A stretch of 64,000 bases of DNA from Arcobacter cloacae (lineage in GTDB: Bacteria > Campylobacterota > Campylobacteria > Campylobacterales > Arcobacteraceae), in the NCBI RefSeq assembly GCF_013201935.1, contig NZ_CP053833.1:992001-1056000 (forward strand). Direction: 5' to 3'. Under the pieces are notes generated by a model. It was not told the DNA's origin, did not search any database, and saw nothing but the letters and a program-made list of their open reading frames with translations. Of this stretch, positions 17,348-25,937 are shown in pieces (position 1 is the first letter of the stretch; each line of letters starts with the position of its first letter). A program made the position numbers and the translations under genes.

Positions 17348-18649
17348 ATGAAATTTATTACTTTATTACTTCTTGTATTTATAAATCTTTTTGCACAAAA
17401 TAAAGATTTTGATTTATATAAAAAAGAGGGAACTTCAGCTGGACATACTTTACTTGTAATTGGTGGAATCCATGGTGATGAACCAGGTGGATATTTTGCT
17501 CCTACATTTTTAGAAAAGTATTATAAAATCAAAAAAGGTAATCTTTGGATAGTTCCAAATCTAAATGGACATAGTATTATGGCAAATAGAAGAGGAATCT
17601 ATAATGATATGAATAGGAAGTTTAACACAATAGATAAGAGTGATCCTGATTATTTCGTTGTTGAAAGAATCAAAAAAATAATGGTAGAAAAAGAGGTAGA
17701 TTTAATACTAAATTTACATGATGGATATGGTTTTTATAGAGAACAATATGAAAATGCAATCTTTAATCCAAATGCTTGGGGACAAGCAACTATAATTGAC
17801 CAAGAAAAAATAAAAGGTCTTGATAAATTTGGTAATTTAGATGAAATAGCAAGTTTAGTAAATAAAAATCTAAACAAAGATAATTTGTTTGAAGATTTCC
17901 ACTCTTTTGGAGTTAAGAATACCCAAACAAAATTCAAAGATGAACAAATGCAATTATCTTTAACTTATTATGCAGTAACACATAATAAACCAGCGTTTGC
18001 TATAGAAACAAGTAAAAATATTACTGATTTAGCACATAAAGTTACTTATCAATTAAAATCAATTGAAGAGTTTATGAAGATTATGGATATAGAGTTTGAA
18101 AGAGATTTTGATATAAATGATTATAAAGAAGTAGAAAAAAGACTTTATAATTTTGGAAAAGTTATTATCAATGATAATATAGTTTTTGATTTAAGTGATA
18201 TAAAAAGAACCACAAGATTTGTACCTTTAAAAAAAGATAATAATGATTTTAAATTTGAGCATATTTTAGGTGCAATAAAGAGTGTTGATAATAGATATGA
18301 ATTATATATTGGAAATTTCAAAGTTTCTGATTTTTATCCACAAATTTTTGAAATAGAACAATATAAAGAAAAAATAAAAGTTGAAATTGATGGTAAAATA
18401 GTTGAAACAAATTTCGCTTCTCAACTAGATGTAAAAGATAGTTTTAAAATATTAAAAAGTGATTTTAGGGTAAATATTATTGGTTTTAGTAAAGATGGTG
18501 TTGATAGTGAAGATGATATTTTGATTAAAAAAAGTGATATAGTTGATAGTTTTTCTGTCGATAATGGAAAAAATAAGTATAGAGCAGAGTTTTATAAAGA
18601 TGGTAAGTTTTACGGAATGATTATCTTAAATTTTTTAAAGGATAAATAA
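17348..18649 (+). CDS. pgp1: M14-type peptidoglycan carboxypeptidase (Csd4/Pgp1-like)
   Basis: A periplasmic protein of 433 residues with an N-terminal signal peptide (MKFITLLLLVFINLFAQ). The M14 zinc site is visible: His42 and Glu45 in GGIHGDEPGG and His124 in NLHDGYG. Spacing (3 and 79 residues) equals that of H. pylori Csd4. Csd4 and C. jejuni Pgp1 trim tripeptides of peptidoglycan to dipeptides and are needed for helical cell shape. The first ligand here is His; in Csd4 it is, as I recall, the unusual Gln46. After residue 220 come two beta-rich domains as in Csd4. The start at 17348 has AGGA in place; the in-frame ATG at 17330 has none. Confidence 0.87.
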   Translation: MKFITLLLLVFINLFAQNKDFDLYKKEGTSAGHTLLVIGGIHGDEPGGYFAPTFLEKYYKIKKGNLWIVPNLNGHSIMANRRGIYNDMNRKFNTIDKSDPDYFVVERIKKIMVEKEVDLILNLHDGYGFYREQYENAIFNPNAWGQATIIDQEKIKGLDKFGNLDEIASLVNKNLNKDNLFEDFHSFGVKNTQTKFKDEQMQLSLTYYAVTHNKPAFAIETSKNITDLAHKVTYQLKSIEEFMKIMDIEFERDFDINDYKEVEKRLYNFGKVIINDNIVFDLSDIKRTTRFVPLKKDNNDFKFEHILGAIKSVDNRYELYIGNFKVSDFYPQIFEIEQYKEKIKVEIDGKIVETNFASQLDVKDSFKILKSDFRVNIIGFSKDGVDSEDDILIKKSDIVDSFSVDNGKNKYRAEFYKDGKFYGMIILNFLKDK

Positions 18650-18650
18650 A

Positions 18651-18947
18651 ATGGCTAAAAAAAATAGTAATGATATAAAAAGAGAGTTTGCTGTTGTAAT
18701 AAGAAACGCTAAAATTACAGCATTTATCTTCTTTTTATTATTAGCACCAAATATTGTAATACAAGTAAAAGGTTTAGAAGAGATTGCAGGATTATCAAAA
18801 GATACATGGTTTAATGGAGCAATAGCTGGATTTGTAATTTATTTAGGATTTGTATTTTTCTTATGGAAGTGTCCAAATTGTGGGAAATACCCAGGTCGTG
18901 GATGGTTTAGAAAAAACTGTGAAAAATGTGGGGTTGAATTGAGTTAA
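18651..18947 (+). CDS. Small membrane protein with C-terminal zinc ribbon
   Basis: A 98-residue protein with two hydrophobic helices (about 22-42 and 56-74) and a zinc ribbon at the C-terminus: CPNCGKYPG then CEKCG, four cysteines in two CxxC pairs. It starts one base after the stop of the carboxypeptidase gene with AAAGGATAAATAAA upstream, so the two are one operon, and a strong terminator follows. Function unknown; the metal site is likely structural. Confidence 0.8.
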   Translation: MAKKNSNDIKREFAVVIRNAKITAFIFFLLLAPNIVIQVKGLEEIAGLSKDTWFNGAIAGFVIYLGFVFFLWKCPNCGKYPGRGWFRKNCEKCGVELS

Positions 18948-18949
18948 AA

Positions 18950-18977
18950 GGGAAGATTTTAAATCTTCCCTTTTTTT
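18950..18977 (+). terminator. Strong Rho-independent terminator
   Basis: GGGAAGATTT pairs with AAATCTTCCC with almost no loop remaining, followed by seven T. It ends the carboxypeptidase/zinc-ribbon operon; on the other strand it abuts the end of the DUF2892 gene. Confidence 0.85.
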
Positions 18978-19170
18978 ATGCTTTTGTTTTAGGAGTACAC
19001 TTTTTACTAATAATACAAACAGGACAAAAGTCTGCTAGACCAGCTATTAAAGGAATAACTCCTAAATAAAACCAAGCGTTTCCAGTAAAAAATCCAATAG
19101 CTATTAAAACTAAACCTATTACGATTCTAAACGGTCTACAAAAGTTTCTAAATTTATCAAATTTATTCAT
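18976..19170 (-). CDS. DUF2892 (YgaP-like) inner membrane protein
   Basis: A 64-residue protein when started at MNKFDKFRNF. The motif RPFRIVIGLVLIAIGFFTG followed by a second helix and FCPVCIISKKC matches DUF2892 proteins, including the C-terminal half of YgaP, whose cysteines follow the second helix. An upstream in-frame ATG (19203) would add 11 residues, but TAGGA stands before the shorter start. Function of the stand-alone family is not settled; a link to sulfur handling is suggested by its rhodanese-fused relatives. Confidence 0.75.
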   Translation of the reverse strand: MNKFDKFRNFCRPFRIVIGLVLIAIGFFTGNAWFYLGVIPLIAGLADFCPVCIISKKCTPKTKA

Positions 19171-19313
19171 AATTTTAATTCCTAAAATATTTATTTTGTG
19201 CAATTATGATATAAGTGTACTTAATCTAAAATAAATAAGAAAAACTTATATTCTATTTCATTAAGTGATTTTTTTGTACAATCAATTAAAAAATAGATAT
19301 TTAGGTTTTAAAT

Positions 19314-20009
19314 ATGAAAGAAAAGATTTATTTTATTCCAGGACTTATGACTGATGAAAGATTGTGGAAGCGGGTTATTCCTCTTTTAGAAAATGATTAT
19401 GAAATAGTTCATGTTCCAATACCAAGAAGTGAAGATTTTGATGAAATAATTGATATTTTATTTAATGAAATAAAAGAGGAAAAGATAAATCTATTAGGAT
19501 TTTCTCTAGGAGGATATATAGCTTCTTATTTTGCAATTACTTATCCAAATAGAGTAAAGAGAGTTTTTATGGTTGCAGCAACTCCTGGGGCTACAAATGA
19601 AGCTGAAATCGAAAGAAGAAAAGAGAAGTTTGCTATTATTGAAAAAGAGGGCTTTGGTTTAAGTTATGAAAAGGCTTTATCTTTAGTGGAAGAAACAAAT
19701 AAAAATGATGAAGATTTGATACAAACAATCATTGATATGTTTAATGATTTAGGAAAAAATTGTTTTATTTCTCAACTTACATCTACTTTTTATAGAAAAG
19801 ATTTATTTGAGGATTTAATACATCAAGATTTTCCAATTTGGATATTTTATAGTGACAATGACAGACTTTTAAATAAAGAGTCCTTAAAAAGACTAATAAC
19901 TACAACTCATAATATAAAAATGATTAAAAGGGAAGGTTCAAGTCATAATATACCTTTAGAAGCACCTTTTGATTTTGCTTCTAATGTAAAAAATTGGATG
20001 AATTCTTGA
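19314..20009 (+). CDS. Alpha/beta hydrolase
   Basis: The 231-residue protein has the alpha/beta hydrolase fold: IPGLMTDERLW near the N-terminus (oxyanion-hole region), the nucleophile elbow GFSLGGYIAS (Ser in GxSxG), an acid residue in FYSDNDRLL, and the catalytic His in SSHNIPLEAP. Family members are esterases or related hydrolases; the substrate is unknown. It converges with sfsA, overlapping it by 29 bp. Confidence 0.85.
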   Translation: MKEKIYFIPGLMTDERLWKRVIPLLENDYEIVHVPIPRSEDFDEIIDILFNEIKEEKINLLGFSLGGYIASYFAITYPNRVKRVFMVAATPGATNEAEIERRKEKFAIIEKEGFGLSYEKALSLVEETNKNDEDLIQTIIDMFNDLGKNCFISQLTSTFYRKDLFEDLIHQDFPIWIFYSDNDRLLNKESLKRLITTTHNIKMIKREGSSHNIPLEAPFDFASNVKNWMNS

Positions 20010-20673
20010 TTGTAATATCTTCTAAATTTATGCTAGATTGATAAACTAAAACTTCAACTTTGTTTTTTGTAACTTCTTTAAAAGTTTCACAATATTTTTT
20101 ATCAATTTGGCAAGCTAATTTAAAAGGTAAATCATCAGTTCTTTGAATAACATATAACATTACAGCTCTATGCCCAAGTTTAACCATCTCTTCAAGCTCT
20201 TTTAGATGTTTTGTTCCCCTTGAAGTAACAGCATCAGGAAAGGCTAAAAAATCATCTATTCTTAAACTTACACTTTTTACTTCAACAAAACATTTTTCAT
20301 TTTCATTTTCAAGCAAAATATCTATTCTACTACTTTGTCCATATTTTTGTTCAGTTTTCAAAGATTTATAACCTTGAAGCTCTTTTATTGTTTGGTTATT
20401 TATTGCTTCTACAGCTATTTTATTTGCTACATTTGTATTGGTACAGATTAAGTTTTCACCAATTTTTGTAAGTTCTAAAGTGTACTTCAGTTTTCTTTTT
20501 TCACTATCATGAAAGCTAACCCAAACATCACAATTTTCTTCTATACAGCTTGTCATCGCTCCACTATTTGGCACATGTGCTGTAATTATTTCTTTATTAT
20601 CTAAAATAATATCTGCTAAAAATCTTTTATATCTTTTTATTAGTTTTCCGTGTATTAGTTCTTCAAATTTCAT
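19981..20673 (-). CDS. sfsA: SfsA family DNA-binding/nuclease-fold protein
   Basis: A 230-residue protein with the diagnostic SfsA motifs: KRYKRFLADI, HVPNSGAM, a PD-(D/E)XK-like core with RIDILL and CFVEVKSVSL, and FPDAVTSRGTKHL followed by ELEEM. SfsA was described as a sugar fermentation stimulation protein and DNA binder in E. coli; the fold suggests a nuclease ancestry. Length is typical. A gap of about 200 bases separates it from the next gene and contains AT-rich sequence suitable for divergent promoters. Confidence 0.92.
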   Translation of the reverse strand: MKFEELIHGKLIKRYKRFLADIILDNKEIITAHVPNSGAMTSCIEENCDVWVSFHDSEKRKLKYTLELTKIGENLICTNTNVANKIAVEAINNQTIKELQGYKSLKTEQKYGQSSRIDILLENENEKCFVEVKSVSLRIDDFLAFPDAVTSRGTKHLKELEEMVKLGHRAVMLYVIQRTDDLPFKLACQIDKKYCETFKEVTKNKVEVLVYQSSINLEDITIKNSSNFLH

Positions 20674-20871
20674 TAAAATTATCCTTTTTTTTCAAAGAAA
20701 CATAATAAGCTTTTTTTATTGAAAATAGCTTAAAAAAATTATAAAAATTTATAAGTGACTAATAAAAGATTTTAAGCTATCATATTGCCGCATTTAAAAA
20801 ACTTATATCATTATTTTAGAAAAAATTATGATATTTTTTTTTAAGGAAACATTTTAAAATTTGGAGGGCTG

Positions 20872-22029
20872 ATGCCGAACACTCTTGCACCAATCACACT
20901 AACGGATGACATATCATTTGCTACAAATATTGTTATCGCTGTTTTATTATTGGTTTTATTTCTTACATTTAAGAAATCTCAACATACAGATGTTTTTCCA
21001 ATTTCTGTAACTCAAGAACTTAAAGGTTTAGGTATTTTAACAGTTGTTTTTGCACACTTTGCATATATGAAAGTTACAAATCCTGAGTTTCTTTTTCCTT
21101 TATCTATTATAGCTGGGGTTGGAGTTGACTTATTCCTTTTTATGTCTGGGTATGGTTTAACTGTGGGGATGTTAAAAAAACCAATGCCTACTTTAGATTT
21201 TTATAAAAGAAGAGTTATAAAAATCTTTATTCCATTTTGGGTTGCGTTGATTATTATTTTTGCTGCTGATGCATTATTTTTAGGAATTTTTTATCCAGTT
21301 CCTTACATGATACAATCAGTTTTAGGATGGTTCCCAACTGCTATTGGATTTGGAGATGTTAACTCACCATTTTGGTATATTACATGGATGTTGATGTTTT
21401 ATATTCTGTTTCCACTTGTATTTAGTGTTAGTAAACCTTGGTTAAGTGCTATTATACTTGCTGTTATTGCTACAGTAATTGGTACTTATAATCCATTAGA
21501 TATGGGTGATAATTGGCTTCATAGATTACATACAGTTGCTTTTTCTATGGGTATTATTGCTGCTTGGTTATTAACTGAATCAAAAGATAAAGAGAATAAA
21601 CTTGTAAAATATTTAAAAGAGTTTAGAACAAATAGTAATGTTTCAAGATATGTACTAATAGCTTTAATGTTTGTAATAGTTGTTTATATGTCTTTACATA
21701 CAACGGCAAATCATTGGCCTAAATTAACTGCACTTTTAGGAAAAGGTTTTTATGTTGAACAGTTTACTTCTATAGTTATTATGTTGGCATTTATTGTGAT
21801 TTTCTCACTTAAAAAAGTTGATAATAAGTTTTTAGCTATTTATGGGCTTTATTCATTTGAAGTATATTTAATTCACTGGCCATTAATGGCAAGATATGAT
21901 ATCTTCTTTGATTATTTACCTTCTTGGGCAGCTGTTATTGCTTGGATGATTGCATTTATTCTTGTAAGTATGTTATTACAAAAAATTGTAACACCAATTA
22001 GTTCATGGGTTGATAAAATCGCAAAATAA
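20872..22029 (+). CDS. Acyltransferase-3 family membrane O-acyltransferase
   Basis: This 385-residue protein has 10 or so membrane helices and the family landmarks: VFAHFAYMKV (histidine in the first conserved motif), FMSGYGLTVG, and FYKRRVIKIFIPFW, where RR precedes a membrane helix. Acyltransferase-3 enzymes such as OafA and OatA move acetyl groups across the inner membrane onto lipopolysaccharide, capsule or peptidoglycan. The start is ATG with GGAGGG upstream. It converges with the SGNH/MBOAT pair, which suggests a shared role in surface O-acylation. Confidence 0.88.
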   Translation: MPNTLAPITLTDDISFATNIVIAVLLLVLFLTFKKSQHTDVFPISVTQELKGLGILTVVFAHFAYMKVTNPEFLFPLSIIAGVGVDLFLFMSGYGLTVGMLKKPMPTLDFYKRRVIKIFIPFWVALIIIFAADALFLGIFYPVPYMIQSVLGWFPTAIGFGDVNSPFWYITWMLMFYILFPLVFSVSKPWLSAIILAVIATVIGTYNPLDMGDNWLHRLHTVAFSMGIIAAWLLTESKDKENKLVKYLKEFRTNSNVSRYVLIALMFVIVVYMSLHTTANHWPKLTALLGKGFYVEQFTSIVIMLAFIVIFSLKKVDNKFLAIYGLYSFEVYLIHWPLMARYDIFFDYLPSWAAVIAWMIAFILVSMLLQKIVTPISSWVDKIAK

Positions 22030-22037
22030 ATATAGAG

Positions 22038-22071
22038 TAATTCCAATCTTAGGATTGGAATTATTTTTTTT
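22038..22071 (+). terminator. Rho-independent terminator
   Basis: TAATTCCAATC and GATTGGAATTA form a perfect 11-bp stem around the loop TTAG, followed by eight T. It ends the acyltransferase gene and covers the stop of the convergent gene. Confidence 0.85.
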
Positions 22072-23056
22072 CTACATAAATTCCAAAATCTTTTGGTACA
22101 TTTACTGATGAATCATCAAAAAGTCTAGCAAAATATAAATATCCAAACTCTTGCTTTATATGAGAAGAATCTATGAAATTATCTTTATTTGTTGTAATGC
22201 TATTAGAATACATAAAATCCCAATAAGGTGTGATTTTAGCTACTTCTTCTTTCCATTTATAATATATATCCATTTTATTTAGTTCTTCTAATAATTCCAA
22301 TTGAGAAGTGTGAATGGCTGTTGTAAACACTTTTAGATTTACATTATGTTCTTCACATAGTTCAACCATTTTTTTCAAATAATCTAAACCGCTTTCTCCC
22401 CATTCTAAATAATCTCTATATTTTTTTCTGTAACCATTAACAGAGTTACTCCATCTTTTTTCTTCAGGATTATTTGTAAGAACTATTTGTTGATGATAAG
22501 CTGTTATTGCACCATCTTTATATACAGGCTCTGTATTTGTGTTGTTATAGGCATATTTTAGATATTTATATAATGGAACTTCTAAATAGTGTTTTATTTG
22601 TTGATAAAAATTAAATTTATTTGTAAAAATATCCTTATCAAAATCACTTGAATTATCCTCTAAAACTTCACTAAAAGTATAAAGATTTATTCCAAGAATT
22701 ACATTTTTAATTTGAAGATTTTCTAAAGAGTATTTTAAAAAATAGTATTGTTCTTCTAGTGTTGAATAACTAAGTCCTAAATTATAGACTTTATCATTTG
22801 TATATTTTTTTAAATCTTCTGGATTTAAGTAATGAACTCTACTTCCACCAACCATTAAAGTATCTGGTTTTATTTGATTTAACTCCACAAATTTTTGTGT
22901 TCTATATGCTAAAGCTATATCTTTGTATAAGCCTAAGTTAAATTTATTGTTTAATCCAGCTGGATCAATAATATATCTTACACCAATTCCAAGAGCAAAA
23001 AGAATCAATGTAAAAATGATTGATAAAAGTAGATAAATCTTATATTTTTTTTTCAT
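22061..23056 (-). CDS. SGNH/AlgX-like membrane-anchored hydrolase-fold protein
   Basis: A 331-residue protein with one N-terminal membrane anchor (about 7-28) and a periplasmic SGNH-like domain. VGGSRVHYLNPEDL resembles the GxSR block I of the AlgX/AlgJ/DHHW group, NVILGINLYTF a central strand, and DSSHIKQEFG near residue 302 the final Asp-x-x-His block. Such proteins complete acetyl transfer to polysaccharide after an MBOAT partner has moved the acetyl group across the membrane. The adjacent upstream MBOAT gene, ten bases away, fits this. Polymer target unknown. Confidence 0.8.
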   Translation of the reverse strand: MKKKYKIYLLLSIIFTLILFALGIGVRYIIDPAGLNNKFNLGLYKDIALAYRTQKFVELNQIKPDTLMVGGSRVHYLNPEDLKKYTNDKVYNLGLSYSTLEEQYYFLKYSLENLQIKNVILGINLYTFSEVLEDNSSDFDKDIFTNKFNFYQQIKHYLEVPLYKYLKYAYNNTNTEPVYKDGAITAYHQQIVLTNNPEEKRWSNSVNGYRKKYRDYLEWGESGLDYLKKMVELCEEHNVNLKVFTTAIHTSQLELLEELNKMDIYYKWKEEVAKITPYWDFMYSNSITTNKDNFIDSSHIKQEFGYLYFARLFDDSSVNVPKDFGIYVEKK

Positions 23057-23065
23057 CTTTTTGCC

Positions 23066-24448
23066 TTAAAATTGGAAATATAAAAATTCTTTTGCACTTG
23101 AAAAAGTGAACATTGAAGCTGCTAAAAGAATTACTGTGTAAAAAATATATTTAAAATTTGGTTTGAAATTTTCTGAAATTTCCATACTATTTTTACAAGC
23201 AAGGGCTAAATATAAAGCTAAAACTATATAAAAACTTTGTAAATATGGGTCTATATAAAATAGATTTTCAAATCTTAAATTTGATATATCAAAAAGTGTA
23301 GTTGTTACATACCAAGCATCTGCAAAATCATTTGAAACGAATAAAATTCTTGTTAATATAAGTCCAAAAAACATCAAAAACCAAGCTACATAAAAATTCA
23401 TTTCAAGATTTGCTTTTTTCATCATGTGAGCCATAACTACAAAAATACCATTTAATAATCCCCAAACAACGAAGTTCCATCCAGCTCCATGCCAAAATCC
23501 AGATACAAAAAATGTAATCATTATATTTAGATACATTACCCAAACTAAAGATTTATTTCCACCTAAAGATTTGTAAATATAATCACCTAAAAATCTTGAA
23601 AGAGTAATATGCCATCTTTTCCAATAGTCAGCAAAATTTCTAGCTTTGTATGGACTGTTGAAGTTTTTTGGAATATTTATATTAAACATTTTTCCAATAC
23701 CAATAGCCATATCAGCATATCCTGAAAGGTCAAAATAGTAAGATAATACATAAGAAACAGAAGCATACCAAGCTTCAACCATAGATAGTTTTTGAGCATT
23801 ATCAAAGGCATATTGAGCATAATCAGTTAAAGGGTCACCAATTAGTGTTTTTTTTGAAAGTCCAATAGCAAAAATAAATAGACCTAAAGCTACATTTTCC
23901 CATTTTATAAAAGATTTCCACTTTGTTTGAAACTGTGGAATAATCTCTTTGTGGTGCATAATTGGACCCATTAGAAGTTGTGGGAAAAAAGTAATAAATA
24001 AAGCATAATTTAAAAAATTGTATTCTTTTGTTTCACCTCTATATGAATCAACTAAAAATGCAATTTGTTGAAAAGTAAAATAACTAATTGCAAGAGGAAG
24101 TGCTAAATGAAGAAGTTCCACATCTTTATTTAAAGCCCAATTAAAATTTTCTATAAAAAAATCTGTATATTTAAAGTATCCTAAAAGTGCAACATTTCCA
24201 ATAATTCCAAATGTTAGCATCTGTTTAGTACGGTTTTTTCCTAAAAATTGCCCAACGTAAAAGTTGAAAATCATACTTCCTAAAATCAATGGAAGATAAA
24301 TAACATTCCACCAAGAATAAAAAGTTAATGAGGCAAGAACTAAAAATATTTTGCTTAAAGTTATAAGTTTTTTTGAGTTTAAATAAAAATAAACAATAAA
24401 TGTAAGGGGTAAAAAAACCAATAAAAATTCATAAGAGTTAAATAACAA
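23066..24448 (-). CDS. MBOAT-family O-acyltransferase (AlgI/DltB type)
   Basis: A 460-residue polytopic membrane protein. Diagnostic segments are FPQLLMGPIMHH, ADMAIGIGKMFNINIPKNF, YWKRWHITLSRFLGDY and the catalytic histidine in GFWHGAGWNFVVWG. The family transfers acyl groups across or at the inner membrane: AlgI in alginate acetylation, PatA in peptidoglycan acetylation. Followed by its SGNH partner in the same direction. The target could be peptidoglycan, lipopolysaccharide or capsule. No biosynthetic genes for a polysaccharide surround it. Confidence 0.92.
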   Translation of the reverse strand: MLFNSYEFLLVFLPLTFIVYFYLNSKKLITLSKIFLVLASLTFYSWWNVIYLPLILGSMIFNFYVGQFLGKNRTKQMLTFGIIGNVALLGYFKYTDFFIENFNWALNKDVELLHLALPLAISYFTFQQIAFLVDSYRGETKEYNFLNYALFITFFPQLLMGPIMHHKEIIPQFQTKWKSFIKWENVALGLFIFAIGLSKKTLIGDPLTDYAQYAFDNAQKLSMVEAWYASVSYVLSYYFDLSGYADMAIGIGKMFNINIPKNFNSPYKARNFADYWKRWHITLSRFLGDYIYKSLGGNKSLVWVMYLNIMITFFVSGFWHGAGWNFVVWGLLNGIFVVMAHMMKKANLEMNFYVAWFLMFFGLILTRILFVSNDFADAWYVTTTLFDISNLRFENLFYIDPYLQSFYIVLALYLALACKNSMEISENFKPNFKYIFYTVILLAASMFTFSSAKEFLYFQF

Positions 24449-24517
24449 TAAAATACCTTTTTTATCTAAATAGTGAAAAAAACGCGAAATTTTAGTAGAA
24501 AATTGTGAAATAATTGC

Positions 24518-25399
24518 TTAATTTATAAGTTTTTGTAAAGATTTGAATTTATAAATATTATCTAAAAAATTAAATTCTAAATAATTAGCTTGTAGCATTA
24601 GTCTTGAAGCTTTTGAAATTTCCAATCTTTTTTCTTCTGAAATTTTGTTTTTCAAAAACTCATCAGCAAATTTTTCATCAACTCCATAAAGTGTATCTCC
24701 TATGATTCTATGAGCAATTGATTCTAAATGAACTCTGATTTGATGTTGTCTTCCTGTTTGTGGGATTGCTTCTATTTGTGTTTGATTGTTTTTTTCATCA
24801 TAAAAAATAGGATTGATAAGAGTTTTTGACTCTTTTCCTTTTTCATCAACTCTCATTTTTAGTTTTATTAGCCCATTATCATTTGTAATTGCGGAGTTTA
24901 TTTCTATACTATTTGTGATTTTTCCTTCAACTATAGCTTGATATTTTTTTATATACTCTTTTTCTTCAAACATATTTTTTAAAACCATATCACTAAAAGG
25001 ATTTTTAGCAACTAAAACTAAACCTGAAGTTTCAGTATCAATTCTGTGAACTAATGAACCTTTTTCTTTATAAAGGTATCTAATTTCATCTAAAAGGGTA
25101 TAAATATTTAGTTGATGAGAAGAGGGATGAACCATCAAACCACTTGGTTTGTCAAAAATAGCAAAATGAAAAGTTTCAAATATAGGTTTTAATCCTTTTG
25201 TTATTGGTTCAAAAATAGTTATATAAATAAATTCTGATTTTAGGATTTGATTTTTCTGAAGTCGAGAGTTTTTTTCATCACTTATTTTGCCTTTTTCTAA
25301 AAGTGATAAACTAAGTCTTAAATCTATAGGAAGTTCTTTTAAAAACTCTTCTATTTTAATACCTTTTTTTGTTTTGAACTCTTTTTTTATATACGGCAA
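24518..25399 (-). CDS. RluA-family rRNA/tRNA pseudouridine synthase
   Basis: The 293-residue enzyme contains the RluA catalytic motif LVHRIDTETSGLVLVAKN, with Asp as nucleophile, preceded by IFDKPSGLMVHPS and followed by GRQHQIRVHLESIAHRIIGDTLYG. It converts uridine to pseudouridine in rRNA or tRNA. An S4-like N-terminus is short or absent (residues 1-60 are weakly related). Substrate site cannot be assigned. It is divergent from the Gre factor gene, with a gap of only 58 bases. Confidence 0.9.
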   Translation of the reverse strand: MPYIKKEFKTKKGIKIEEFLKELPIDLRLSLSLLEKGKISDEKNSRLQKNQILKSEFIYITIFEPITKGLKPIFETFHFAIFDKPSGLMVHPSSHQLNIYTLLDEIRYLYKEKGSLVHRIDTETSGLVLVAKNPFSDMVLKNMFEEKEYIKKYQAIVEGKITNSIEINSAITNDNGLIKLKMRVDEKGKESKTLINPIFYDEKNNQTQIEAIPQTGRQHQIRVHLESIAHRIIGDTLYGVDEKFADEFLKNKISEEKRLEISKASRLMLQANYLEFNFLDNIYKFKSLQKLIN

Positions 25400-25457
25400 A
25401 ATTTCTCCTAAAAACTACTTTTTTGTGATATTAACAAAAAATCAATATAATTCCACA

Positions 25458-25937
25458 ATGAATAAAGATTTAATTACAAAATACGGTTATGAAAAAATAG
25501 TTAAAGAGTTTAAAGATTTACTAAAAGAGAAATCTTTTTGGGTTAAAGAGAAAGAAATAGCAGCTCAACTTGGTGATAGAAGTGAAAATGCTGAGTATAT
25601 TGCTGCTAAAGAGCAAATTAGAAATTGCGATAAAAGGCTTAGATTTCTTGATAAAATCATAAATAATAGTGAAGTTGTTGATATTTCTTTGATTCCACAT
25701 ATAAAAGTAAATTTTGGTTCAAAGGTTGTTTTAGAAGATTTAGATACAAATGAAGAGAAAACTTTTATTATTGTTGGAACTTTTGAAGTAGATATAAATG
25801 AAAACAAAATATCAAATAAATCTCCTTTTGGAAGAGCTTTGTTGGGTAAAAAAATAGATGAAGAGTTTGAATTTGAAATAAACAACGAAGTTTATGAATA
25901 TAGAGTGATTTCAATACAAGAGTATAATTTTGAATAG
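25458..25937 (+). CDS. GreA/GreB family transcript cleavage factor
   Basis: A 159-residue protein with an N-terminal coiled coil and the tip motif GDRSENAEYIAAKEQ, whose acidic residues coordinate the metal that promotes transcript cleavage in stalled RNA polymerase. The C-terminal FKBP-like domain includes SPFGRALLGKKIDEEFEF. The RSEN tip and the segment RNCDKRLRFLDK lean towards GreB. The true start is taken as ATG 25458: a longer frame upstream runs through the divergent pseudouridine synthase gene and has no family similarity. No clear ribosome site is visible. Confidence 0.88.
   Translation: MNKDLITKYGYEKIVKEFKDLLKEKSFWVKEKEIAAQLGDRSENAEYIAAKEQIRNCDKRLRFLDKIINNSEVVDISLIPHIKVNFGSKVVLEDLDTNEEKTFIIVGTFEVDINENKISNKSPFGRALLGKKIDEEFEFEINNEVYEYRVISIQEYNFE

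Noticed and set aside
25287-25457. Longer N-terminus for the Gre factor
   Set aside because: It would be antisense to the start of the pseudouridine synthase gene and shows no Gre-like sequence; Gre proteins are about 158 residues.
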